Shown: positions 25,172 through 33,840, counted from the stretch's first letter. The stretch: 64,000 nucleotides of DNA from Arthrobacter sp. N199823 (GCF_002929705.1 NZ_PJIN01000005.1:124001-188000), one strand, 5' to 3'. Notes: generated from the sequence alone by a model not told the origin. Made by a program: numbers and translations.

Positions 25172-25731
25172 TCCTCCATTTCTTTCATGAGCGTTGTCCG
25201 TGCCCTAGCCAACCGGCCGCGGACGCTGGCGGCGCTAATTCCCAGCGCCTGGGCGATTTCCTCATAGGATTGACCGCCCAATTCCTTCAAAACCCAACAT
25301 CTTCGTTGTTCCTCGGGCAGCCTGGACAGGGCGGTATTCAAGGCCAAACGCGCGGACCCGGCCACCGCGGCCTGCTCCGGCGTGGGCAAGATGGCTTCGG
25401 CTTCAGGCTGGTCGTCAAGGTTGTCATGTGATTTTCGACGTCGGCCGGTGTCCACAGCGCGACGGGACACAATCCGCATGAGCCACGCCTTCGCGGCAGT
25501 TCCGTCCTGCAAATGAGCAATGTCTTTCCATGCCGCAATGAGCGCATCTTGCACAACGTCGTCGGCCTCGGCATGCGAGTTGACCAGACGCCGGGCATAG
25601 GCGCGCATGAGCGGCGCGTGCCTGCGTGCCAGCATTTCAAAGGCGGCAACATTTCCGTCGCCGGCCCGTTCGGCCAAAACGGCGTCCGGGGCATCGGCTA
25701 GTTTGTGGGGCAGGTCCTGCAGTTGTTTCAC
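25162..25731 (-). CDS. ECF RNA polymerase sigma factor of the Asp23 locus
   Basis: A 189-residue ECF sigma factor. Region 2 is seen as HAPLMRAYARRLVNSHAEAD and DDVVQDALIAAWKDIAHL; region 4 as QSYEEIAQALGISAASVRGR. The start is GTG at 25731. It overlaps the ZAS-Asp23 gene by 10 nt and sits 122 nt downstream of the GlsB gene, with a hairpin in between, so it may form a separate unit with the two genes after it or be reached by read-through from the Asp23 operon. It probably activates this locus and other cell-envelope genes when the anti-sigma partner releases it. Confidence 0.93.
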   Translation of the reverse strand: MKQLQDLPHKLADAPDAVLAERAGDGNVAAFEMLARRHAPLMRAYARRLVNSHAEADDVVQDALIAAWKDIAHLQDGTAAKAWLMRIVSRRAVDTGRRRKSHDNLDDQPEAEAILPTPEQAAVAGSARLALNTALSRLPEEQRRCWVLKELGGQSYEEIAQALGISAASVRGRLARARTTLMKEMEEWR

Positions 25732-25813
25732 CGACGTGTGCCTTTCGGGATTCGCGGGGGCGAGTATGAGCTACGGGGCTTGAGAACTTATGGGCGAGCA
25801 TATACGCGCCGAT

Positions 25814-25842
25814 GGCCGGCAGCGCGAATGCGTCTGCCGGCC
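25814..25842 (-). terminator. Hairpin between glsB-like gene and ECF sigma gene
   Basis: Perfect 9-bp arms GGCCGGCAG (25814-25822) and CTGCCGGCC (25834-25842) with an 11-nt loop lie 12 nt after the stop of the GlsB gene. There is no U-run, so it could be a partial terminator or processing element separating the membrane-protein operon from the sigma unit. Confidence 0.5.
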
Positions 25843-25853
25843 GGTACTGTCCC

Positions 25854-26111
25854 TTACTTGCGGCCCTTGATGGCGCCGTAGGCAGCTGCCACTACCAGGC
25901 CGCCACCGATCGACAACAGCCACGTTTTGATGTTGAAGAATGATCCCAGATCAGCGTTGAAAATAATGGAACCGAGCCACCCACCCACGATGGCACCGAC
26001 CACACCCAAGATGATGCTGGTGATCCAACCGCCCTGGACCTTGCCCGGCATGATTGCCTTGACGATGACTCCGACGATCAAACCCAAAATGATGAAGCTA
26101 AAGAAACCCAT
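25854..26111 (-). CDS. GlsB/YeaQ/YmgE-family stress-response membrane protein
   Basis: An 85-residue protein with three hydrophobic segments and the Gly-rich pattern of transglycosylase-associated proteins (IILGLIVGVIVKAIMPGKVQ, GGWITSIILGVVGAIVGGW). The start is ATG 26111, 7 nt after AAGGAG; a TTG further upstream is not needed. GlsB proteins accompany Asp23 (Gls24) proteins in Gram-positive stress loci, which is exactly the context here. It follows the AmaP-like gene by 22 nt. The family has no proven enzymatic activity. Confidence 0.92.
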   Translation of the reverse strand: MGFFSFIILGLIVGVIVKAIMPGKVQGGWITSIILGVVGAIVGGWLGSIIFNADLGSFFNIKTWLLSIGGGLVVAAAYGAIKGRK

Positions 26112-26133
26112 AATGTACTCCTTGTGTATTTGT

Positions 26134-26775
26134 TTATGCCACGCGTTCAGTGCGGGCAAAAAGTGTGCGAGTGCCGGCCTTGATACGGACCAGCACGGGT
26201 AGACGGAAACCTAAAAGTTGATCGAGACCCTCCACCAAATGGTCGACGGCGGCCATCACCTCAACGGGTGAGGCACCTTTCCGTGTTTGGATACTGATCT
26301 TCAACCCGGAGTTGGCTACGGCGCCGGTATTCTTCCGGGACTTGTTGTTCCAGGATTTGTTATTCCAGGATTGGACGGACGCTGCCAGGACATGCGTGTT
26401 ATCTGTCAGCGCGGCCTTGATGGCGTGTGCTGCTACAGCAGTGTCCACGGTAGTTTTGCCGGTGTCGTTGTCCTGCGAAGCCAACTGATTGCTGCGGCCG
26501 GTCCCTTGCGAGGCGATCCAGCAGACCAACAGCACAGCCACGATGACGAGCGCGGCAAGAACGCCCACACTCCACCAACTGATGTCTGCTCCGGGCATTT
26601 TGGCGGCTGCCAAGCTGTCCTGGACGCCGGCCCAGACGTCGGCTCCGGCTGTGGTCCAGCGCCGGGCGAATGCCGGGTTGGTCCCGGCCAGTATGGTGAT
26701 GGCTCCTGCTGCGACAAGGACCAAGCCGAGCACCCCCAACAATGCGCGGTTCAGACCGCGATGGGTCCCGTTCAT
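26134..26775 (-). CDS. AmaP-like membrane protein of the Asp23 operon
   Basis: A 213-residue protein with two N-terminal membrane spans (about residues 9-33 and 66-88) separated by an extracytoplasmic loop, followed by a cytoplasmic C-terminal domain. This topology matches AmaP, which anchors Asp23 to the membrane in staphylococci, although sequence similarity by eye is low. A direct repeat SWNNK-SWNNK lies at about residues 136-145. The ATG overlaps the stop of the DUF6286 gene (ATGA). The C-terminal segment VEVMAAVDHLVEGLDQLLGF resembles the helix of Asp23-like proteins. I infer a role in membrane recruitment of the Asp23 proteins encoded in the same operon. Confidence 0.7.
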   Translation of the reverse strand: MNGTHRGLNRALLGVLGLVLVAAGAITILAGTNPAFARRWTTAGADVWAGVQDSLAAAKMPGADISWWSVGVLAALVIVAVLLVCWIASQGTGRSNQLASQDNDTGKTTVDTAVAAHAIKAALTDNTHVLAASVQSWNNKSWNNKSRKNTGAVANSGLKISIQTRKGASPVEVMAAVDHLVEGLDQLLGFRLPVLVRIKAGTRTLFARTERVA

Positions 26776-27362
26776 GAAGTCACCGCCGTACTGGTTGTGA
26801 CGCCAACAGTCAAGGGTTTGCGCAACCCGTAGAACGTGACTTCACGTGCCACACTTTCTCGGATGTGTTCAGTGTCTACTGCCCGGCCTGAGCTGGGGTG
26901 AACCCTTACGTCAATGCGTTTACGGCTGACACTTGTGGTTACTTGTTCAGGAGCCAAGCGAGCCGCGGTACGGGCCGTCCGGGAGAGCGCTGCGGCAAGA
27001 ACGGCATTGTCAACCACTACGGCCGAACGGTTGTTAGCGATCGCCTGCCGGGCTTTTGTTCCCGGAAGTACTGCCATAGCCAGAAGGAATATCCCTAGCA
27101 AAGCCGCGGCCACCCCGACGGCAACAAGCGCCCCAGGGAGAGCTTGCGTGCCCAGCGACGCGAGGCGTTGAGCCAGCTCTGCAGGGTTCATGAACACTGG
27201 TGCATTGAGTGTTGTCGAAAGCACCAGTTCCAAGGCCAGCCATAGCGCCGCCACGAGCAGAAGCGCAGCTACCACAATGGACACCACAGCTCTGCTGGAC
27301 CGTGTTTCACGCACGTTCAGCCTGTTGATGATCCGCGCCTCACGCGCTTGTTCATCTCTCAT
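26772..27362 (-). CDS. DUF6286-type membrane protein of the Asp23 operon
   Basis: A 196-residue protein with an arginine-rich cytoplasmic N terminus, two membrane spans (about residues 28-50 and 76-102), and a C-terminal domain of about 90 residues with alternating basic and hydrophobic positions (SRKRIDVRVHPSSGRAVDTE). It matches the DUF6286 group found in actinobacterial Asp23 operons. The start overlaps the upstream stop by 4 nt and its own stop overlaps the next start. Together with the next gene it probably forms a membrane platform for Asp23/Gls24 proteins. No enzymatic motif is visible. Confidence 0.78.
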   Translation of the reverse strand: MRDEQAREARIINRLNVRETRSSRAVVSIVVAALLLVAALWLALELVLSTTLNAPVFMNPAELAQRLASLGTQALPGALVAVGVAAALLGIFLLAMAVLPGTKARQAIANNRSAVVVDNAVLAAALSRTARTAARLAPEQVTTSVSRKRIDVRVHPSSGRAVDTEHIRESVAREVTFYGLRKPLTVGVTTSTAVTS

Positions 27363-27754
27363 TGGACTCTCCCCGCGTTTCTTGGATCTGATTCATGAAT
27401 ACCTGTCAAGCGAACATCAACCCGGCTCACAGTTGATCCGGCCAGCTCCTCGATGCTGTTAGCAACTCGTTGCCGGCCGGAGGCCGCCCGCTCGAATACG
27501 GTGCCGCCAAACACCTCAGCTGCTGGGTGCAGTGCCAAGGGCACGGCGAGCGAGACGCTAACTTGTCCCGACTGATCGTGCACCCCGGCCCGCACTTCCG
27601 TTAGGGGAACATTGAAGACGTCGGCAGCAATAGCTGCTACCAACCTGTTCATGGTGCCGGCGGAAATGCTGGTGTACCCGGCACGCATCCGCGGGTGGTT
27701 CTGCGCAGCGGAATCCTGCGCAAACCCCTCAACCCCCAGCGTGCCGGCGCTCAC
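27359..27754 (-). CDS. Short Asp23/Gls24-like protein
   Basis: A 131-residue protein. The segment TMNRLVAAIAADVFNVPLTE followed by VSVSLAVPLALHP and VSRVDVRLTGI corresponds to the Asp23 pattern (helix, two beta strands, helix, beta strand). It lacks the N-terminal extension of the larger Asp23 gene product at 27939. The start is GTG with a GTGA overlap to the DUF2273-like gene, and its end overlaps the DUF6286 gene. It may form mixed assemblies with the other Asp23 proteins of the locus. Confidence 0.72.
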   Translation of the reverse strand: MSAGTLGVEGFAQDSAAQNHPRMRAGYTSISAGTMNRLVAAIAADVFNVPLTEVRAGVHDQSGQVSVSLAVPLALHPAAEVFGGTVFERAASGRQRVANSIEELAGSTVSRVDVRLTGIHESDPRNAGRVQ

Positions 27755-27942
27755 GAGGAGGTACGCTTCCCGCGCAGAGCGTCAATGACGCCTCGGAGAT
27801 CCAGGCGGCCATCAATGCTTCGCCCGATCACAGCACCTACGGCCATGAACAGCGCCACCAGTAGCATGGCCCAGAATCCGAAGGCTAGGGCCGAGATGGC
27901 GAGCGTGGCCGCTATTGCCGTTCCTGCCATGGTGGCACTCAT
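27751..27942 (-). CDS. Small DUF2273-like membrane protein
   Basis: A 63-residue protein with two hydrophobic segments (about residues 4-20 and 24-42) and a basic C-terminal tail (DLRGVIDALRGKRTSS). The size, the AVIGRSIDGR turn and its place right after an Asp23 gene match DUF2273 proteins. ATG overlaps the TGA of the Asp23 gene. In Gram-positive Asp23 operons such small proteins probably help to place Asp23 at the membrane; direct evidence for this copy is lacking. Confidence 0.8.
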   Translation of the reverse strand: MSATMAGTAIAATLAISALAFGFWAMLLVALFMAVGAVIGRSIDGRLDLRGVIDALRGKRTSS

Positions 27943-28454
27943 GAGACGCGGGCTTCGCGCTGGATCCCCTGATCCTCTACTGCGGCGTCGGTACGCTTGT
28001 TCGCAGCAGGCTTCTCATCGTCATCGGACGGGATGTGAATGTCGGTGATGGAGACGTTTACTTCTGTCACTTCCATGCCAACCACGTCTTCGACTGCCGC
28101 GTAGATGGCGTCGCGCACAGCGTCTGCCACCTTCTGGAGCGGGTGCGGGTATTCCACCACGAGTGTCACATCCACTGCCACCTGAGTCTGACCAACCTCG
28201 ACGCTGACGCCCTGGGTCAGATCCTTCTGGCCCACGGCTTCGCGGATGCTGCCCAAGGCGCGTGCTGCGCCGCCGCCGAGCGCGTACACGCCGGGGATGT
28301 CCTGGGCGGCAATGCCGGCAACCTTAGCAACCACGCCGTCTGCAACGGTGGTGGTGCCGCGGCTGGTGACCGTCTGCTTGGCTGAGTTAGTGCCACTGTT
28401 GGTTGAAGCACTGTTGCCTGATGCGTTGTTCTTGATCTGAGGCTGAGTAGTCAA
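27939..28454 (-). CDS. Asp23/Gls24-family envelope stress response protein
   Basis: A 171-residue protein with a Ser/Asn/Thr-rich N-terminal region (residues 1-35), then the Asp23 domain: TTTVADGVVAKVAGIAAQDI, GVSVEVGQTQVAVDVTLVVE, YPHPLQKVADAVRDAI and the terminal VTEVNVSITDIHIP. A charged tail follows. TTG at 28454 was chosen since GGGAG lies 8 nt upstream; GTG at 28463 overlaps that GGGAG and is less likely. It is the first gene of a tightly overlapping operon. Asp23 proteins are cytoplasmic, membrane-associated, and induced by cell-envelope or alkaline stress. The 197 nt upstream are free of genes and must hold the promoter. Confidence 0.92.
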   Translation of the reverse strand: MTTQPQIKNNASGNSASTNSGTNSAKQTVTSRGTTTVADGVVAKVAGIAAQDIPGVYALGGGAARALGSIREAVGQKDLTQGVSVEVGQTQVAVDVTLVVEYPHPLQKVADAVRDAIYAAVEDVVGMEVTEVNVSITDIHIPSDDDEKPAANKRTDAAVEDQGIQREARVS

Positions 28455-28660
28455 AATAATCACTCCCGAAGTTCTTCGTGTCAGTATTTATTCAAGCTCG
28501 GTGCCGATTGGCGCCTACACAAGTAAGGCGTACTGAAAGGTAACATCGTCACGGTCAAATCACTGTGAACTGCGTCACATTCTATTTCGGTGACGGAAAT
28601 GCGGGGTTTTCGGTGCAACTTTTCGTGAAATGGCGCCACGCAACACCGCACTGCCTGGAC

Positions 28661-28722
28661 GGTGAACCCACTTTAGACACTGCGTTTAGACGGTGACCCC
28701 ACTTTAGACACTGACCCTAGAC
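28661..28722. repeat. 31-bp tandem duplication (two units)
   Basis: Units 28661-28691 and 28692-28722 share GGTGA-C-CCCACTTTAGACACTG with about five differences and end in TAGAC. The second unit contains the stop codon of the gene at 28717. CACTTTAGACA-type words resemble ends of some insertion sequences, but no transposase is near, so a small duplication or an IS-derived scar is equally possible. Confidence 0.7.
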
Positions 28723-29022
28723 GTTTAGCCATTTGCCGGCCGAGCGGCGGTAGGTGCGCAACGCGCCCGTGGTGGCCACCTCGTTGACACCCTGAGCCAA
28801 GGAGATGGCGGCGCTACGCGCGAACTGGTTCTCGGCGTCGTACTCGCTGGCCTCCACCATGAAGCGGACGGTGATGCGCGGGATGCCAGCCACAATGTCC
28901 AGCTGGTTCGCCTCGACCACGTGCGCCGATCCCACCGCAGCAACCGCCATGTCCATGACTTCTTCGGGGGCGTGGCCGGGGCGCAGGCCGGTGATCTGAA
29001 TGGTGGCGCGGAAGGAAGGCAT
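28717..29022 (-). CDS. Conserved-looking small protein, unknown function
   Basis: A 101-residue protein that I do not recognise. It has the alternating pattern of a small alpha/beta fold: beta strand FRATIQITGL, helix PEEVMDMAVAAVG, beta strand LDIVAGIPRITVRFMVEA, helix and C-terminal basic tail YRRSAGKWLNV. No signal peptide or membrane span. ATG follows GGAG. Downstream, the stop codon lies inside the 31-bp tandem duplication, so the last codons may have been altered by it. Upstream lies the strong terminator of ppc, so the gene has its own promoter in the short space between. Confidence 0.7.
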   Translation of the reverse strand: MPSFRATIQITGLRPGHAPEEVMDMAVAAVGSAHVVEANQLDIVAGIPRITVRFMVEASEYDAENQFARSAAISLAQGVNEVATTGALRTYRRSAGKWLNV

Positions 29023-29054
29023 GTCTCCAGCCTATCGGCGGCCCGTCTCATGCA

Positions 29055-29120
29055 AAAAAGATGGCGCTTGCGGGAAAAGACGGCCGTCTACCGGTGTCTT
29101 TTCCCGCAAGCGCCGTCTTT
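29055..29120 (-). terminator. Very strong intrinsic terminator of ppc
   Basis: Arms of 25 nt at 29057-29081 and 29096-29120 pair at 24 of 25 positions (core GCGCTTGCGGGAAAAGAC), with a 14-nt loop. On the minus strand the stem is followed by a run of six U residues (29055-29059 plus neighbour). It begins 28 nt after the ppc stop. The length of the stem is far above the usual 8-12 bp. Confidence 0.9.
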
Positions 29121-29147
29121 ATCCGAAATAACGGGCGAACAGGAGGT

Positions 29148-32000
29148 TTATCCGGTGTTGCGCAGCCCGGCAGCCACACCGTTGATGGTGATGAGCATGG
29201 CCCGCTGCAGGCGCTCATCCACCTCAGATTTGGTGATGTCAGCTTCGCGGACGCGGCGCAACAACTCCACCTGCAGGTAGGAGATCGGGTCCAGGTACTG
29301 ATCGCGGACGTTCAGTGAACGCTTCAGCAACGGCTGGTTGTCCAGCAACTCGGATTCGCCGGTCAGCAGCTGAAGTTCAGCCACCGTGAGATCGTACTCG
29401 GCACGGATGACGGCGAACAGGTGCTGCAATTCGGTGGGGACCAGCGTGCGCACGTAGTGGGCCGCAATGCCCATATCAGTCTTGGCCAGCGTCATTTCCA
29501 CATTGGAGATGGTGGAGGAGAAGAAGTGCCAGTGCTCCAGCATTTCCTTCAAATCAGCCGAGCGGCCGGCCTCACGCGCAGCCTTCAGGCCAGAGCCCAC
29601 ACCGAACCAGCCGGGAACGATCTGGCGTGACTGCGTCCAACCGAACACCCACGGGATGGCGCGCAAGCCACCCAATCCGGCACCCGAATCGGGGCGCTTG
29701 GACGGGCGCGAGCCAATGTTTAGTGAACCGAGCTGCTCCACGGGGGTGGAAGCCATGAAGTAGGCCGGCAGGTCCTCGTGGTCGATCAGCGTCCGGTAGG
29801 TGCCAAACGCTGCGTCGGAGATGACCTCCATGATCTCGCCAAAGCGGCCGAGATCATCATCGGAGTGACGCGGGGCCTGGTGCAAGGCCGAGCCCTGCAT
29901 GACGGCGGCCAGCGACAGCTCCAAGTTTTCACGTGCCAGTTCCGGCAGGGAGTACTTATCGGAGATAACTTCACCCTGTTCGGTGAACTTAATGGCACCT
30001 TCCAGCACGCCATTGGGCTGAGCCATGATCGCGTCATACGTGGGTCCGCCACCGCGGCCTACTGAGCCGCCACGACCGTGGAACATACGCACGTTCACAC
30101 CGTGCTTCACGGCAACATCGCGCAGCTTGCGCTGGGTCTTGTGAATCTCCCACTGGCTGGTCAATACCCCGGATTCCTTGTTGGAGTCCGAGTAGCCGAG
30201 CATGATTTCCTGGACGTCCCCGCGCAGGCGAACCAATTCACGGTAGGCCGGGTCAGAGAGCAGCTGGTCCACAATCTCCGCCGAAGCACGCAGCTCATCA
30301 ACAGTTTCCAGCAGCGGAGCGAAGCCGATCTTGGCGTACCTCTCCGAGCCGGTGAGCTGCACCAGACCAGCCTCACGGGCCAGCACCACAGGTGCCAAAA
30401 CATCGTCGGCGCCGCGCGTCATGGAAATAATGTACGTTTCGATGACATCAGGGCCGTACGTGCGCAAGGCGCGGCGCACCACGCGGAAGACGTCGTACGT
30501 GCCGTTAGCTGCGCCGTCGAGCTTAATCGGGTGACCGGAAAGCGGCCGGTGACTGGCCAGCTCGGTGCCCAGGACCGCCAAGCGCTGAGCACGGTCAAGC
30601 TCGGCGTACGGCGCGCCCAGATCGCCCACGCGGTCCATGAGCTGCCCGACGGCGTCGTGGTGGTAGTCAGCGTGTTCGCGGATATCCAGGGTGGCCAGGT
30701 GCAGGCCGAAGGAGGAAATGGCGCGACGCACCGAGGCGAGAGCGCCATCGGCCACCAGCGCGGCCGAGTTGTTCCGCAGCGAGGAGTCCAGCAATTCCAG
30801 ATCAGCGATGAGCTCGGAGGTAGCGCTGTAATCCCGGCCGGGCTCATGGTAAGCGTCAGCGGCAACGCGCTTCTGGGTGTTGAGCAGCTTGGCCTTGATG
30901 CAGGTGAGTTTGAGTCGGTAGGGCTCATCGGCGTTGAGCTCGAGGGCGCGCGGATCGATCCCGGGCAAGTTGGCAAGGTCGACGGCGGTGGAGTCGGTCA
31001 GCGCCGCGTCCGCACCGGAGAGGGCGCTGGAGTTGGAGAGGACGCTGAGCAGTTCATCAATTAGGACCAGCGAGATCTTGACGGCGTTCTGGTTTTGCAG
31101 GATCAGCACGTCACGGGTGACCTCCGGGGTGACGTTTGGATTGCCATCGCGGTCACCACCAATCCAGGAGCCGAAGCGCAGCGGGGCCGCGTCCGCCGGC
31201 AACTTCACGCCGTGCTCGCCGAGGAGGTCGCTGAGCTCGGTCAGCACCTCCGGCATGGCGTCGGTGAGGATGTTGCGCAGGTAGTAAATGGCGTTGCGGG
31301 CCTCATCCATGGGGGTGGGGCGGACCTTGCGCAGCTCATCTGTCTGCCACATCTGGTCAATGATTTCAGCCAGTTTGCGGTCCTGGCGGGCACGGGAGGA
31401 GCTGCCTTCCTCGGACGGGGTGGCGAGGATATCGGAGAGTTTGCGGATTTTATCCAGCACCGAGCGCCGTGAAGCCTCGGTGGGGTGAGCGGTGAAGATG
31501 GGGCGCACATCGAGTTCGTTGACGACCTTTTGCAGCGCTTCCGTGCCAGCCTGTTCGGCGATTTCGGTGACGGCCTTGGCCAGCCAACCATCCTTTTCCG
31601 GACGGGAGCGCAGGCTGCGCACGCGATGCACCTGCTCGGCGGCGTTGGCCAAGTGGAAGTAGAACGCAAAGGCGCGGACCAAATCGGTTGCCTGTTCCAG
31701 CGGCAGGGACGAGAGGACCTCGCGGACCTGTTCTGCGACGTCGTTGGCACTCCACGGCCCGGTGCCGGTCTCGCCACGGGCGGCTTCCTTGGATTCCTTG
31801 GTCAACAGGCGGACCTGCTCCACCATGGCGAGCAGCTCCGGTCCATGCTGGCGGACCAGTGATTCGCCCAGCAGGGTGCTGACGCGGCGCACGTCAGCGC
31901 GCAGGTCGGTGTCCTGTTCTGGGATCAGCTCCGGGTCCGGGGCTGTGCCTTGGCCTAGGCCCTGAGGGTCCCGAGGGCTAGCTTGCAAATCTGAGCTCAT
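29148..32000 (-). CDS. ppc: Phosphoenolpyruvate carboxylase
   Basis: A 950-residue enzyme that carboxylates phosphoenolpyruvate to oxaloacetate, refilling the TCA cycle. The catalytic His lies in [13 protein letters not shown] (about residue 175), the substrate loop in [14 protein letters not shown] (about residue 645), and the conserved [10 protein letters not shown] at about 610. The C terminus ends in RNTG, as in nearly all PEPC enzymes. The N-terminal 45 residues are acidic and Gln/Pro-rich, longer than in enterobacterial versions. Length is normal for the family. ATG at 32000 is preceded by GGACACTGA-type leader of 129 nt to the next gene. It ends in the strong hairpin at 29055-29120. 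Confidence 0.97.
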   Translation of the reverse strand: MSSDLQASPRDPQGLGQGTAPDPELIPEQDTDLRADVRRVSTLLGESLVRQHGPELLAMVEQVRLLTKESKEAARGETGTGPWSANDVAEQVREVLSSLPLEQATDLVRAFAFYFHLANAAEQVHRVRSLRSRPEKDGWLAKAVTEIAEQAGTEALQKVVNELDVRPIFTAHPTEASRRSVLDKIRKLSDILATPSEEGSSSRARQDRKLAEIIDQMWQTDELRKVRPTPMDEARNAIYYLRNILTDAMPEVLTELSDLLGEHGVKLPADAAPLRFGSWIGGDRDGNPNVTPEVTRDVLILQNQNAVKISLVLIDELLSVLSNSSALSGADAALTDSTAVDLANLPGIDPRALELNADEPYRLKLTCIKAKLLNTQKRVAADAYHEPGRDYSATSELIADLELLDSSLRNNSAALVADGALASVRRAISSFGLHLATLDIREHADYHHDAVGQLMDRVGDLGAPYAELDRAQRLAVLGTELASHRPLSGHPIKLDGAANGTYDVFRVVRRALRTYGPDVIETYIISMTRGADDVLAPVVLAREAGLVQLTGSERYAKIGFAPLLETVDELRASAEIVDQLLSDPAYRELVRLRGDVQEIMLGYSDSNKESGVLTSQWEIHKTQRKLRDVAVKHGVNVRMFHGRGGSVGRGGGPTYDAIMAQPNGVLEGAIKFTEQGEVISDKYSLPELARENLELSLAAVMQGSALHQAPRHSDDDLGRFGEIMEVISDAAFGTYRTLIDHEDLPAYFMASTPVEQLGSLNIGSRPSKRPDSGAGLGGLRAIPWVFGWTQSRQIVPGWFGVGSGLKAAREAGRSADLKEMLEHWHFFSSTISNVEMTLAKTDMGIAAHYVRTLVPTELQHLFAVIRAEYDLTVAELQLLTGESELLDNQPLLKRSLNVRDQYLDPISYLQVELLRRVREADITKSEVDERLQRAMLITINGVAAGLRNTG

Positions 32001-32129
32001 GAGTCAGTGTCCTTACGGTCTGTGATTCTGGGGTGCTCGTATGCGGCGTTGAATACGGTGGCGGGCCACGTCAGGGCCTTCTGGATACTACGTTGACAGG
32101 CTTAGCCGGTGCCAATCAGTCTCAAATAA

Positions 32130-32687
32130 TTACGGACGAGCGGCCGAGTAGTGCGCGTGAATTTGTTCCCAGCACGGGTAAAAATCGTCCCACCAGTGCT
32201 GCCAATCAACGCTTTTCCCGTCGAGGGCCTCATGCAGGTGATCCAGGTGCACATGCCAGCCAGCCAACGACATCAGCACCGCCTCATCGGGCACAGCCAC
32301 CGTGTTGGTGAACGTCATTTGCGTTCCCGTCTCGGTGGGGGTGAGGTCAATCCGGATCCGTCCATGGATGTCATTGCTGAACTCCAGCAGCTTCGGCGCA
32401 TCCGCTGCAACGATCCGCCCGTACCACCAGTCGGTTTCGATCCCGTGGCCTTCGTCCTTGACATTGAGCCACTTCAGATCAAAAGAGGAGCCCGTTTTAG
32501 CTTGGCCGCGCACCTTGGCCCACCACATCGGGGTCTTTTCCGGATCGGTCAGCATGGCCCAGAGAATCTCCGGCGCCACCGCGTAGTGCCGCGTGTACGT
32601 CAGAACCGTGCGCTCCTCATCCACTGTGGCGGCGGTACCCAGCGGGAATCGTGTCATGTCCTTGTTGAACTCTGCATTCGATGCCAT
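32130..32687 (-). CDS. SRPBCC (AHSA1-like) domain protein
   Basis: A 185-residue START/AHSA1-type protein with a hydrophobic ligand cavity. Typical segments are YAVAPEILWAMLTDPEKTPMWW near residue 36, the strand IRIDLTPTETGTQMTF around 110 and the C-terminal helix segment LAGWHVHLDHLHEAL. Residues after 160 (WQHWWDDFYPCWEQIHAHY) are Trp-rich. No catalytic motif is visible. It is a single gene, divergent from the DUF1684 gene at 32826 with a 138-nt gap; the 129-nt gap to ppc holds no recognised element. Confidence 0.85.
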   Translation of the reverse strand: MASNAEFNKDMTRFPLGTAATVDEERTVLTYTRHYAVAPEILWAMLTDPEKTPMWWAKVRGQAKTGSSFDLKWLNVKDEGHGIETDWWYGRIVAADAPKLLEFSNDIHGRIRIDLTPTETGTQMTFTNTVAVPDEAVLMSLAGWHVHLDHLHEALDGKSVDWQHWWDDFYPCWEQIHAHYSAARP

Positions 32688-32825
32688 GGACCCATTCTTT
32701 CATCTCTGCGGCCCAGCCCGCCGCTTCAATCCCCCACGTTCGCCAATGGAATAGCTGCCCGCCGCCTCCCGTTGTGCCTAGTGTTGGGCCTAGCCCTGAA
32801 TTGCCCGCACAGCCGAAGGAGCCCC

Positions 32826-33632
32826 ATGAGCACCACCACCGCCGAACTCGACCGCCTCACCCAGCGCTGGGAACGCTTCCGAAGCGGGCGCAATAGCGCT
32901 TTGGCGGGCGATCACGGCTGGCTGACGCTCACCTCCTTACAATGGCTGCCCGCCTCCCCGGCTCCCTTGGCCGGACTCCCGGGTGTGTGGAGTTTTGAAG
33001 GTACGACGGCGTCCCTCACCGCAACAGTTGCGGACCACCTGACGCTGGTGGAAAGCGGCAAACCGGTGGTAGGAACCATCACGGCAGAGCTCGTTGACGA
33101 GCAATCCATCTTGTGGGTTTCTTGGAACTCTGTGGTGGTGGAGCTGGGCATGCGTGCCAACCGCTACATGATCCGCACCCGAGACTCCGCATCCCCGGAG
33201 CTGACGAACTTCACGCAGGTGCCGGTGTTTGACTACAATCCGAATCTGGTGGTGACGGGGACCTTTGAGCGCTGGGATACACCCCACCACACCGTGATTG
33301 CAACAGCCAACCCTCTGGTTCCCGGCGTGGCAGAGCTGGTGGGTGAGGTGTCCTTTGAGCTCAACGGGACGCAGTACCGGCTGGCCGCCGAAGAAGGCGG
33401 GCTGGGATCGCTGGTGCTCACATTCCACGACGCCAGCAATGAGATTTCAACTTCGCATTGGCGCAAGGTGGAACTCACCAGGCCACGTCCGGACGGCTCC
33501 GTGGTGATTGATTTCAACCGCGCCATCAACTATCCCAGCGCCTTCACCGACTACGGCACCTGCCCCGCACCAGTTACCGCTAACACGCTGCCCGTGTCCA
33601 TCGAGGCCGGCGAGCGCGACCCCCGGAAGTAG
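32826..33632 (+). CDS. DUF1684 domain protein
   Basis: A 268-residue protein of the DUF1684 family. The N-terminal signature is LTQRWERFRSGRNSALAG then DHGWLTLTSLQWLP; the C-terminal signature is FNRAINYPSAFTDYGTCP followed by the AGE motif, here IEAGERDP. The function of the family is unknown. The start at ATG 32826 removes a long in-frame extension that is only a shadow of the SRPBCC gene. No signal peptide is present. The gap downstream (33633-33856) contains repeats and a hairpin that should end transcription here and of the convergent acyl-CoA dehydrogenase gene. Confidence 0.88.
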   Translation: MSTTTAELDRLTQRWERFRSGRNSALAGDHGWLTLTSLQWLPASPAPLAGLPGVWSFEGTTASLTATVADHLTLVESGKPVVGTITAELVDEQSILWVSWNSVVVELGMRANRYMIRTRDSASPELTNFTQVPVFDYNPNLVVTGTFERWDTPHHTVIATANPLVPGVAELVGEVSFELNGTQYRLAAEEGGLGSLVLTFHDASNEISTSHWRKVELTRPRPDGSVVIDFNRAINYPSAFTDYGTCPAPVTANTLPVSIEAGERDPRK

Positions 33633-33726
33633 CCAGCGCCGCCAATCCCTGAGTTTATGCGCCTGACTCAGCTTGGGTGGTGCGCATAGACTCACTGCTC
33701 AAAACATACGCGCCGGACTCCATGTG

Positions 33727-33758
33727 AGTGGTGCGCATAGGCGCTTATGCGCACCACT
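33727..33758. terminator. Perfect hairpin between convergent genes
   Basis: Arms AGTGGTGCGCATA (33727-33739) and TATGCGCACCACT (33746-33758) pair perfectly over 13 bp with a 6-nt loop. It sits in the middle of the 224-nt gap between two convergent genes (stops at 33632 and 33857), so it can serve both directions. No U-run is present. Confidence 0.7.
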
Positions 33759-33840
33759 GGCGTCGGGTTCAGCGCATAGGCGCACTGCCCAAAACGTATG
33801 CGCACCACTGGTGACGGGTTCAGCGCATAAGCGCACTGCC
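33748..33840. repeat. 42-bp direct repeat, two copies 51 bp apart
   Basis: Copies at 33748-33789 and 33799-33840 match at 39 of 42 positions (TGCGCACCACTGG ... GGGTTCAGCGCATA). An inverted half copy (GGTGGTGCGCATAGAC) occurs at 33676-33691, so the area is built from several shuffled copies of one GCGCACCACTGG-type word. No gene is present. Confidence 0.8.

Noticed and set aside
28661-28722. Insertion-sequence end
   Set aside because: The CACTTTAGACA word is IS-like, but there is no transposase, no second end and no target duplication; kept only as a tandem repeat.
30078-31064. 328-codon plus-strand frame opposite ppc
   Set aside because: Complete overlap with ppc, whose motifs are intact on the other strand; no independent evidence for translation.
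32151-32825. Long N-terminal extension of the DUF1684 gene
   Set aside because: The extension is antisense to the SRPBCC gene; the family N terminus begins at ATG 32826.
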